Positions 24,764 through 32,167 of a DNA stretch of 43,095 nt are shown here, piece by piece. Both the position numbers and the translations under genes were made by a program. The DNA lies in the NCBI GenBank assembly GCA_021299095.1, contig JAJTFW010000027.1:1-43095 (forward strand). Reading direction: 5' to 3'. The notes below the pieces were generated by a model. The model searched no databases. It saw only the letters and a list, made by a program, of their open reading frames with translations, and was not told where the DNA came from. Numbering within the stretch: position 1 is the first letter of the stretch; each line of letters opens with the position of its first letter. This DNA comes from Sphingobacteriales bacterium (GTDB taxonomy: Bacteria > Bacteroidota > Bacteroidia > AKYH767-A > OLB10).

Positions 24764-27190
24764 ATGGAAATCCAGTATATCGGCGAACACCTTGTGTTTG
24801 GTCAGTTGGGTAATGCTCTGATCACCCTCAGCTTTGTTGCAGCCCTGCTTTCAACTGCCTCTTGGTGGATTTCGATCAAATCGGATGAATTCGAACGGAA
24901 TGACTGGATCAAACTGGCCAAAACCAGTTTTTGGATCCACGCCGTATCAGTCATTGGCATCATCATACTGATCTATTTTCTGATTCATGGCCGGTATTTC
25001 GAGTATTATTACGTCTGGCAACACAGTAATTCGATTCTTCCGATCCGATACATGTGGGCCTGTTTGTGGGAAGGTCAGGAAGGCAGCTTTCTGGTTTGGA
25101 CCTTTTGGCACCTGGTTGTGTCCTTTTTCATCTTATATCGAAAAGACAGTTGGCAAGCGCCCGTAATGGGCGTCATCATGGTCATTCAGGCTTTCCTGGC
25201 CTCTATGCTTCTTGGCCTTGAATTGGGCACGATCAAAATCGGATCAAACCCGTTCATTCTTCTACGCAATCACCCTGATTTCGCCAATCTCCCCTTCATC
25301 CGCATGCCGGATTACCTGTCGAAAATCCAGGACGGCCGAGGACTTAACCCACTACTTCAGAATTACTGGATGGTGATTCATCCTCCAACGCTGTTCCTCG
25401 GGTTCGCAGCTACCGCCGTACCCTTTGCGTACGCCATCGCCGGACTAGCCACAAAGCGTATTCGCGAGTGGATAACACCAGCATTACCCTGGACGTTAGC
25501 CGGAATTGCCATTCTTGGAACGGGTATTCTGATGGGTGGTGCCTGGGCTTACGAATCACTTAGCTTTGGTGGATTCTGGGCATGGGATCCGGTAGAGAAT
25601 GCGAGCCTTGTACCCTGGCTAACCTTGGTTGCTGCCAACCACGTGATGATCATTCAGCGGAAAAACGGAACCGCATTGGGCAGTTCAATAATCCTCGTTG
25701 TTATCACCTTTCTGCTGGTCCTATACTCCACTTTCCTAACACGGAGTGGTATTTTGGGCGATACTTCTGTTCATGCTTTTACCGATCTGGGCATGAAAGG
25801 GCAGTTGATTCTCTACATGCTATTTTTTGTTGTTTGGTCAATCGCTCTGATGATCAAACACCGGGTTGAACTTCGTGGAAATCAGGATGACGATGCCATC
25901 AGCAGCCGTGAATTCTGGATGTTTATCGGCACGCTCGTCCTCGTCGTTTCGGCGATACAGATTACAGTCACCACTTCCCTACCGGTAATTAACAAGGTAT
26001 TCGGCACCAAGCTTGCACCGCCGGAAGATGCGGTGGATTTTTACAACAGCTGGCAAGTTCCGTTGGCCTTTATCATAGCAAGTTTGATGGCCGTAGGCCA
26101 ATACTTCAGATGGAAGTCAAGCGATACGAAGGCTGTTTTAAAGAGGCTTTCACTCAGCTTTGTGATCTCCCTACTTCTGACTGCAGCCTACCAATGGGGA
26201 TTCGGTTTCAACCGCATTCAACATGTATTGTTGTTGTTCAGTTCGATTTGGGCATGCACATCCAATGCTGATTACCTGATCAGAGCGCTAAAGGGAAAGC
26301 TATCCGTTGGAGGAGCAAGCGTTGCACATGTTGGCATGGCGCTGGTGCTATTGGGTGCTCTGGTCTCAAACGGAGCCAAACAGGTCATTAGCCAAAACAG
26401 ACTGCGCGTCGATCTCGGCAAGGATTTTCCGAACAACGAAAACATCCTGTTGTACCAACGCGATACATTGCCGATGGGCGAATACTACGTGACCTACAAA
26501 GGGCGCACACAGGAAGACATCCACATCCGGTTTGAGGTTGAATATTTCAAGCAGAATCCGGAAAACGGACAGCTTGAAAAAGACTTTTCACTCTTCCCAT
26601 TTGTCCAGTTGAACAAGCAGATGGGGAACGTGAGCGAACCCAGCACAAGGCAGTACGATAACCGGGACATTTACACCCACGTTACGTATGCCGAAATGGA
26701 AGATGCTTCAGCAAAATCCGACCAAAACGGCTATAAAGAGGGTAAGGAATTTGAACTTCGTCCTGGCGATACGATCACAACCAGCAATAGCCTGATTGTT
26801 TTAGAAGGTCTCAGCCGGAATGTGGATCGAAACAAGTACATGATTGCGGATGGAGACCTTGCTGTTTCCGCACAATTGCTTGTGATGGATGTAAACCGTA
26901 AACTTTTCCGGGCAGAACCAGTATTCATTCTTCGCGACAGTACCTATTTCAACCGCCCCGATGAAATCGAGGAACTCGGACTGAAGTTCACTTTTGAGAA
27001 AGTACTTCCAGAGGAGAACAAAGTGAAGATTCTTATCGCTGAGAAAGAAGGGAACTCTCGGGATTTCATCATCATGAAAGCCATCATCTTTCCACACATC
27101 AACCTTCTTTGGATAGGCTGCATTCTTCTTGCTGTTGGAACATGGATGGCCGTGGTTCGTCGCCTGCGCGAAGCGCGTAATACGGACTAA
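24764..27190 (+). CDS. ccmF: Cytochrome c haem lyase CcmF
   Basis: CcmF attaches haem to the CxxCH motifs of apocytochromes. The 808-residue membrane protein has about 13-15 helices. The tryptophan-rich haem-handling signature FGGFWAWDPVENASLVPWL lies near residue 270, with conserved histidines nearby (WMVIHPPTLFLGF; DTSVHAF). A large soluble periplasmic segment occupies roughly residues 540-770, before a last helix (INLLWIGCILLAVGTWMAVV). It is larger than the usual 650-residue proteobacterial CcmF because of this domain. No ccmG or ccmH gene is in the window. Confidence 0.95.
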   Translation: MEIQYIGEHLVFGQLGNALITLSFVAALLSTASWWISIKSDEFERNDWIKLAKTSFWIHAVSVIGIIILIYFLIHGRYFEYYYVWQHSNSILPIRYMWACLWEGQEGSFLVWTFWHLVVSFFILYRKDSWQAPVMGVIMVIQAFLASMLLGLELGTIKIGSNPFILLRNHPDFANLPFIRMPDYLSKIQDGRGLNPLLQNYWMVIHPPTLFLGFAATAVPFAYAIAGLATKRIREWITPALPWTLAGIAILGTGILMGGAWAYESLSFGGFWAWDPVENASLVPWLTLVAANHVMIIQRKNGTALGSSIILVVITFLLVLYSTFLTRSGILGDTSVHAFTDLGMKGQLILYMLFFVVWSIALMIKHRVELRGNQDDDAISSREFWMFIGTLVLVVSAIQITVTTSLPVINKVFGTKLAPPEDAVDFYNSWQVPLAFIIASLMAVGQYFRWKSSDTKAVLKRLSLSFVISLLLTAAYQWGFGFNRIQHVLLLFSSIWACTSNADYLIRALKGKLSVGGASVAHVGMALVLLGALVSNGAKQVISQNRLRVDLGKDFPNNENILLYQRDTLPMGEYYVTYKGRTQEDIHIRFEVEYFKQNPENGQLEKDFSLFPFVQLNKQMGNVSEPSTRQYDNRDIYTHVTYAEMEDASAKSDQNGYKEGKEFELRPGDTITTSNSLIVLEGLSRNVDRNKYMIADGDLAVSAQLLVMDVNRKLFRAEPVFILRDSTYFNRPDEIEELGLKFTFEKVLPEENKVKILIAEKEGNSRDFIIMKAIIFPHINLLWIGCILLAVGTWMAVVRRLREARNTD

Positions 27191-27192
27191 TC

Positions 27193-27969
27193 ATGGACGT
27201 CGGCATCATCGGTTCGGGAAATCTCGCCTCACAGCTGACTGAGGCACTCAGCCGTTCGGGGTTTACACCTTTGTTCATCCACAGCCGGAACCAGAAAACA
27301 GGAAAAGCTTTATCGCGTAAATCAGGAGCACCCTTTTTGAAAGCGGTTCCACCTGCTGTTAATCCGAAGAATTCGGTTTTGCTGCTATGTGTTAGTGATG
27401 ACGCCATCGACTCCTGTATGTCCCAATACCAGTCGCTGGGCTACACGCTGATACATCATTCCGGAATGAAGTCTTTACCAGACTTACGAAAGATCAATTG
27501 CGGTTGTGCTGTGTTGTGGCCGGTTCAGACTTTGTCTACGCAACTTAAACCGGATTGGAAAAAAGTACCGCTATGTATTGAGGCCAGCGACAAGGAAAGC
27601 CTTTCAAAAGTCAGGAAGATAGCCAGGATATTGGGCGGGCCTATTTACCTGCTTGACAGCGATGCCAGAGCACAGGCCCATCTTGCCGCAGTATTTTCAA
27701 ACAACTTCGTCAATGCACAATTCAGCATTGCTGAAGCCATACTCAAGCCGAAAAAAATTCCATTTGAGTTGCTACTGCCTTTGATTCGGCAAACGGTTGC
27801 TGGCGTAAAAAAATCGGGAAACCGTGAACGACAAACTGGCCCTGCGCGCCGTGGCGACCTTAAGTCAATCCGCCATCAGGAAAAGATGTTGGAATCAGAA
27901 CCCGAACTCAAGAAGGTGTACAAAGCCATTTCAGCCTACCTACTAAAAGATTTCGGACACAGTTCCTGA
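27193..27969 (+). CDS. Rossmann-fold and DUF2520 domain protein
   Basis: The 258-residue protein starts with a nucleotide-binding motif (VGIIGSGNLASQL), like the N-terminus of NADP-dependent oxidoreductases such as pyrroline-5-carboxylate reductase. VLLLCVSDDAI and the YTLIHHSGMKSL segment follow. Its second half is the helical DUF2520-type domain (AHLAAVFSNNFVNAQF, then PLIRQTVAGV). The reaction is unknown. It starts 2 bp after ccmF and should be the last gene of the ccm operon, although no link to cytochrome maturation is known. It converges on the UPF0316 gene with 5 bp between stops. Confidence 0.8.
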   Translation: MDVGIIGSGNLASQLTEALSRSGFTPLFIHSRNQKTGKALSRKSGAPFLKAVPPAVNPKNSVLLLCVSDDAIDSCMSQYQSLGYTLIHHSGMKSLPDLRKINCGCAVLWPVQTLSTQLKPDWKKVPLCIEASDKESLSKVRKIARILGGPIYLLDSDARAQAHLAAVFSNNFVNAQFSIAEAILKPKKIPFELLLPLIRQTVAGVKKSGNRERQTGPARRGDLKSIRHQEKMLESEPELKKVYKAISAYLLKDFGHSS

Positions 27970-27974
27970 ACCCT

Positions 27975-28574
27975 TTACTTACCCCCACCGAAGGGAAACA
28001 TCCTTCTCAACTGCGACATACGGTCCCCCTCCGACTGAGGAAAAACCCCTTTACTGACTGTTCGGATATCTTCAACCGAGTAGAAGGCATTGGGTTGATG
28101 CTGGTGTACCAGTGAACGCACAAGGTCTACATCCTTTCGCTTGATAACCGTCAAGAGGATCTTGACAGGACCTTTCGCACCCTCTGCATCGATGGTGGTG
28201 ATTCCAAACGAATGTTCCACCAGGCTCTTCCGTAAATCACCGGCATCCTGTTGGGTGATAATCCGCATGACTTGCAAGCCAAGAGCAAGTCTTTCCTCGA
28301 TCTTGATTCCAAAAAAGATACCTGTGGAGTAACCCAACGCATAGGTGATGAAGCAAACCGGATTGTTGAGGTTGCGCATGATCTGACTAATCGCCAATAA
28401 CCAGATCAGCACTTCGATAAAGCCGAGAAAGGGGACAATATAGCGCACTGACTTACTCAGGAAAATATTCCGTAATGTGGCAAGCGTAACATCACACATG
28501 CGCGCGAAAAAAACCAACAAGGGCAACACTACCCATTGGAACATCTCAGACTGCATAAACGAATCAGAAAACAT
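27975..28574 (-). CDS. UPF0316/DUF2179 membrane protein
   Basis: The 199-residue protein has three N-terminal hydrophobic segments (WVVLPLLVFFARM; IVPFLGFIEVLIWLLAI; ITYALGYSTGIFFGI). A soluble C-terminal DUF2179-like domain follows, with LRKSLVEHSFGITTIDAEG and ILLTVIKRKDV. The family is widespread and its function is unknown; related domains in YitT-type proteins are thought to sense ligands. The start overlaps the 3' end of the sirtuin gene by 11 bp; a second Met six codons later is possible. Co-transcription with the sirtuin is likely. Confidence 0.8.
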   Translation of the reverse strand: MFSDSFMQSEMFQWVVLPLLVFFARMCDVTLATLRNIFLSKSVRYIVPFLGFIEVLIWLLAISQIMRNLNNPVCFITYALGYSTGIFFGIKIEERLALGLQVMRIITQQDAGDLRKSLVEHSFGITTIDAEGAKGPVKILLTVIKRKDVDLVRSLVHQHQPNAFYSVEDIRTVSKGVFPQSEGDRMSQLRRMFPFGGGK

Positions 28575-29259
28575 GGTCAGTCAAGAGGTGATTGACGAGC
28601 TCAGGCACACCCTCGCAGGCAGTTTTAGCAAGGATGGAATAACCTGATAGTCCGGCCGGAAGTTGCGGATTGGGATCAATCAGCCATGCTTTAGCATTTT
28701 CAGGTATATGATACACCAGCGAGGCTGCCGGATAAACCGCAAGCGAAGTGCCCACAACCAGAAATAGATCAGCAGTTGAAACAAGGTCAATGGCTTGATC
28801 CATCGCTGGCACTGACTCACCAAACCATACGATGTGTGGCCTTAGCTGCGAGCCAAGCGGACAGGTGTCGCCCACATTGATCAAGTTACCAGATAGCTCG
28901 ACCACATGATCAGGATTCACCGTGCTTCGAGCCTTACGGATCTCGCCATGTAAATGAAGGACGTTTGTTGAGCCTGCGCGTTCGTGAAGATCGTCGATAT
29001 TCTGCGTTATGATGTGGAGTTCGAAAACCGACCGTAGTTCTTCAAGCGCATAGTGCGCCGCATTGGGTCTGGCATTGGCAACTTGTTCCCTACGCAAATT
29101 GTAAAACTGAAGGACTAGCGCAGGATTTTTGCTCCAGGCCTGCGGTGTAGCAACTTCCTCAATTGGATATTCATCCCACAGTCCGCCACTGTCGCGAAAG
29201 GTACGGATTCCGCTTTCGGCACTGATACCTGCACCAGTGAATACCACAACGCGCTTCAT
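28564..29259 (-). CDS. cobB: Class III sirtuin-like NAD-dependent protein deacylase lacking the zinc cysteines
   Basis: Sirtuins remove acyl groups from lysines using NAD. The 231-residue protein has GAGISAESGIRTFRD for NAD binding, the TQNIDDLHERAG segment, the catalytic His of HLHGE, and WFGE. FYNLRRE supplies the Tyr and Arg that bind succinyl-type acyl groups in class III members. The four zinc cysteines usually between HGE and RPHIVWFGE are missing: only one cysteine (GDTCPLGSQ) is left there. ATG 29259 is preferred because it gives MKRVVVFTGAG. A candidate -7 box (TCTCTTTG, 29271-29264) lies 4 nt upstream of it. Confidence 0.9.
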   Translation of the reverse strand: MKRVVVFTGAGISAESGIRTFRDSGGLWDEYPIEEVATPQAWSKNPALVLQFYNLRREQVANARPNAAHYALEELRSVFELHIITQNIDDLHERAGSTNVLHLHGEIRKARSTVNPDHVVELSGNLINVGDTCPLGSQLRPHIVWFGESVPAMDQAIDLVSTADLFLVVGTSLAVYPAASLVYHIPENAKAWLIDPNPQLPAGLSGYSILAKTACEGVPELVNHLLTDHVF

Positions 29260-29263
29260 ACAA

Positions 29264-29271
29264 CAAAGAGA
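29264..29271 (-). promoter_or_regulatory. Candidate -7 box of the sirtuin gene
   Basis: On the minus strand TCTCTTTG is one mismatch from TAnnTTTG and ends 4 nt before the ATG. No good -33 element is visible. Confidence 0.3.
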
Positions 29272-29336
29272 ATCCGAACGAACCAATGAACACGTCGGAA
29301 TAGACGCGAAATTTCAACCGGCCTGCGTGAATTACA

Positions 29337-30320
29337 TTATCCGACGGTGGCCCCTTCCGGAAAACGATAACCGCGCAACAAATCGGAAGCAGACATACGC
29401 TTTTTACCGGGCAATTGAAGCTCCAGCAGGTGTAGAAAACCATCGGCACAACTCACCTTGATTTCCGCTTTACCATCCGATTGCAAGGTGTGTGTTAACA
29501 CCGTACCTGCCAATTCCGGTTTGCTTCGCAAGACCTTAATTGCGGTGGAGGTGCCATCTGGCAGCATGAGCTCGATAAATGCTCCGGGATAGGGACTCAG
29601 GCCTCTGACCTGATTGTGCAGGTGAATGACCGATCTGGAAAAATCTAGTCGACAATCCTCTCTGAAAATCTTGGGGGCCGGATGTAAGGTGTTTTCGTCC
29701 GCGATGAACTCCTCTTGCTCAATCGCTTTGGCCTTACCCAGGACAATTGCATCGGCAGTTTTTACAACCAAGTCAGCACCGATTACCATAAGCTTATCGT
29801 GTACTTCTCCTGCGGTGTCATCCGGACCAAGGGCAATATGCTCCTGAAATAAAATCCCTCCTGTGTCAATCTCGCGGCGTATGAAAAAAGTTGTGACCCC
29901 GGTTATCTGTTCCCCGTTCATGATTGCCCGGTTGATAGGAGCGGCACCCCTGTATTGGGGCAAGAGACTGCCGTGCAGATTAAAGGTTCCAAGTCGAGGC
30001 ATGGACCAAACCGATTCCGGAAGCATTCGAAAGGCTACTACCACGAACAACTCTGCGCCCAATGAGCGTAGTTCCTCCAAAAAATCCGGTCCGCCCAGTC
30101 GCTCAGGCTGCATCACCTTCAATCCGTGATTAAGTGCAAATTGTTTGACATCCGACATGAGTGGCTTTTGGCCCCTCCCTGCGGGTCGGTCAGGAGCCGT
30201 AATGACAGCAGCAATTTTATAACCGGCTGTCATCAACTTGTTGAGTGACGGCACCGCAAACGCGGGAGTCCCCATGAAGACCACTGCCGGCTTCCCGTTC
30301 AAAGAACCTTGAGCTTCCAT
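29337..30320 (-). CDS. fmt: Methionyl-tRNA formyltransferase
   Basis: Fmt formylates initiator Met-tRNA using 10-formyl-THF. The 327-residue enzyme shows VVFMGTPAFAVPSL, APDRPAGRG and the catalytic-loop signature NLHGSLLPQYRGAAPINRAI. DTGGILFQ is also in the N-terminal domain, and the smaller C-terminal OB-like domain begins near residue 205. The ATG at 30320 lies inside the 3' end of the MATE gene (22-bp overlap). The N-terminus is about 10 residues longer than usual before VVFMGT, so an internal start is possible, but no better Met is seen. A 77-bp gap follows before the sirtuin. Confidence 0.94.
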   Translation of the reverse strand: MEAQGSLNGKPAVVFMGTPAFAVPSLNKLMTAGYKIAAVITAPDRPAGRGQKPLMSDVKQFALNHGLKVMQPERLGGPDFLEELRSLGAELFVVVAFRMLPESVWSMPRLGTFNLHGSLLPQYRGAAPINRAIMNGEQITGVTTFFIRREIDTGGILFQEHIALGPDDTAGEVHDKLMVIGADLVVKTADAIVLGKAKAIEQEEFIADENTLHPAPKIFREDCRLDFSRSVIHLHNQVRGLSPYPGAFIELMLPDGTSTAIKVLRSKPELAGTVLTHTLQSDGKAEIKVSCADGFLHLLELQLPGKKRMSASDLLRGYRFPEGATVG

Positions 30321-31630
30321 TTACCACTGCGAAGGTACAGCAGGGAAAGCGTACCCATGAAACACCAATACAAGATTTCAGAAACCCAAACTACGGCCAC
30401 GGCAGATGGAAAAACCAAAGTCACCGCTACCAGATATACGATATACACCAACAGCGATATGATTTCGATGCGCATGGACGCTATGGTCATTCCCGTTCCG
30501 GATACGGCCATCATAAACACCATGGCGGGGCCGAAAAAAAGAGTTGCGAGGCAGACGATCAAAAAGGGATTTTGCGAGGCGGATACGATATCTGCATCAG
30601 AAGTACACAAACCGAGCAATGGATTCATGAACAGCAAACAGAGCGAAATCACCAGCAGACAAGATGCAAAACTGAATTTTGAAATCCTGGTTATAAGCCG
30701 CATCACTTCATCGCTTCGTCCTTGTCCGATTACATTCGAGACCATACTACTTGTTGCCTGGGCAATTCCCCAAACCGGAGTCATGAGGACCATGTAAACA
30801 GAACGTACGACGTTCGAAACAGCAAGTTCTCTGGACCCCAGTTTCTCAATCAGGATAAAAAAGAGGAACCAAGCCCCCATGGATAAAAAATGCTGTAGAA
30901 TCATTGGAGCAGACAATGTCATCAATTGCCTGTATAATCGCACTGAGCTATGCCATGAGTTAAATATTCCGTATCGTGCTGAGGTTCCCTTGGCAATGGT
31001 GTATGCTATCGCAAAAATAGCAGCAATCGTTTCTGAACAGGCAGATGCAAAACCGCTCCCAGCTATGCCCATGGGTTCCACACCCATTGCACCAAAAACA
31101 AATACATAATTCAGGATGACATTCAACACCACCATGACCAGTGTTGTGTAAGTAATGATTCGTGTATCGGCTATTCCGGTGTAAAAGCAGCGCACGAGCA
31201 CCATTATTAGCATTGGAACCAAGCCCCAGGATCGCGCCTTCAGGTAGGTTGCCGTTAGCTGCGAAATGTGCGAATCATTTACAATTAAATCGAGAAATTG
31301 TGGCACAACCGTAACCAGCGTAGCGCTCATAGCGATACCAAACGCAACCAATAATTTAAAAGATACGACTACTACCTCTGCAACACGATCGGTAGCGCCT
31401 TCACCCTCCCTACGCGCAATCATGATTTGAGAACCTGTCCCCAATGCCACCCCTATCATCACCAGCAACATGTAAAAAACGCCACCCAGTGCGGATGCTG
31501 CCAGCTCAGGTTCGCCGAGGCGACCCACAAAGGCGACATCCGTGAAATTAATCACGGTATTCCCCAAACTACCCAGCATGATTGGCCAGGCCAGGTTCCA
31601 GATGTCACGGTATGAACCGGTAATGCGCAT
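30299..31630 (-). CDS. MATE-family multidrug/cation efflux transporter
   Basis: The protein of about 443 residues has 12 hydrophobic helices and matches the MATE fold. Typical segments are WPIMLGSLGNTVINFTDVAFVG in helix 1, ALGTGSQIMIARREGEG after helix 2, and the second-half MTPVWGIAQATSSMVSNVIGQG. Such pumps export organic cations or drugs using H+ or Na+ gradients; specificity is not readable. I prefer ATG 31630 (MRITGSYRDIW) to the in-frame TTG seven codons earlier, which falls beside a -7-like GACCTTTG. Its 3' end overlaps fmt by 22 bp. Confidence 0.9.
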   Translation of the reverse strand: MRITGSYRDIWNLAWPIMLGSLGNTVINFTDVAFVGRLGEPELAASALGGVFYMLLVMIGVALGTGSQIMIARREGEGATDRVAEVVVVSFKLLVAFGIAMSATLVTVVPQFLDLIVNDSHISQLTATYLKARSWGLVPMLIMVLVRCFYTGIADTRIITYTTLVMVVLNVILNYVFVFGAMGVEPMGIAGSGFASACSETIAAIFAIAYTIAKGTSARYGIFNSWHSSVRLYRQLMTLSAPMILQHFLSMGAWFLFFILIEKLGSRELAVSNVVRSVYMVLMTPVWGIAQATSSMVSNVIGQGRSDEVMRLITRISKFSFASCLLVISLCLLFMNPLLGLCTSDADIVSASQNPFLIVCLATLFFGPAMVFMMAVSGTGMTIASMRIEIISLLVYIVYLVAVTLVFPSAVAVVWVSEILYWCFMGTLSLLYLRSGKWKLKVL

Positions 31631-31638
31631 AGGTCGCG

Positions 31639-31646
31639 CAAAGGTC
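31639..31646 (-). promoter_or_regulatory. Candidate -7 box of the MATE gene
   Basis: On the minus strand GACCTTTG is one mismatch from TAnnTTTG and ends 8 nt before the chosen ATG. The -33 element is weak. Confidence 0.3.
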
Positions 31647-31681
31647 AACAATCGGAGGGCACCGAATGAGCCTGTTCCGGT

Positions 31682-32134
31682 TTATTGTGAATCAGTAGAA
31701 TTGAACACCATTTTGTAGTGTGCCAATCCTGCTTCATAAAAAAGTTCGCCCACTTCGCTGAACCCGGCACGACGGTACAGGTTCATGGCAGGAAGCTGCG
31801 CATGTAAATACACCATTTTTTGAGGAACCAGAGCCTCTTTCAAAACCTCATCCAGGATAGCTGAACCCGCACCGCGTCCGCGATAATCCTTTAAAACAGC
31901 AAAGCGCTCCAGCTTCACCCCTTTTTCGGTGTGTCGCCAGCGCGCTGTGCCGATACTATGGCCGTTGTACGTTAAGAGTACATGGCGGCTCGTTTGTTCA
32001 AATTCATCGTATTCCTCAGCAGGATCAACCTGTTGCTCTTCTACAAATACCTTTTGGCGAATGCTACTTGCTTGAGAAGCGAGATCCTGTTGATCCCAGG
32101 TAAACCACTTCGCTTCATACATTGCGGGTTCCAT
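31682..32134 (-). CDS. GNAT-family N-acetyltransferase (ElaA/YjcF-like)
   Basis: The 150-residue protein matches the ElaA/YjcF branch of GNAT enzymes. Visible are SIRQKVFVEEQQVDPAEEYDEFE, which resembles the usual VFVxEQ start, the central IGTARWR strand and LERFAVLKDYRGRGAGSAIL, which holds the acetyl-CoA-binding RGxGxGxxL loop. MNLYRRAGFSEVGELFYEAG near the end is also typical. The substrate is unknown. A second Met lies four codons later. The gene stands between MATE and the T9SS gene in the same direction but has its own promoter-like sequence. Confidence 0.88.
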   Translation of the reverse strand: MEPAMYEAKWFTWDQQDLASQASSIRQKVFVEEQQVDPAEEYDEFEQTSRHVLLTYNGHSIGTARWRHTEKGVKLERFAVLKDYRGRGAGSAILDEVLKEALVPQKMVYLHAQLPAMNLYRRAGFSEVGELFYEAGLAHYKMVFNSTDSQ

Positions 32135-32138
32135 TCCA

Positions 32139-32166
32139 CAATGTTACCGATTGTTTACGAATTCAA
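32139..32166 (-). promoter_or_regulatory. Candidate promoter of the ElaA-like gene
   Basis: On the minus strand TTG (32166-32164), 17 nt, then TAACATTG (32146-32139), one mismatch from the -7 consensus, ending 4 nt before the ATG. Confidence 0.4.
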
Positions 32167-32167
32167 C

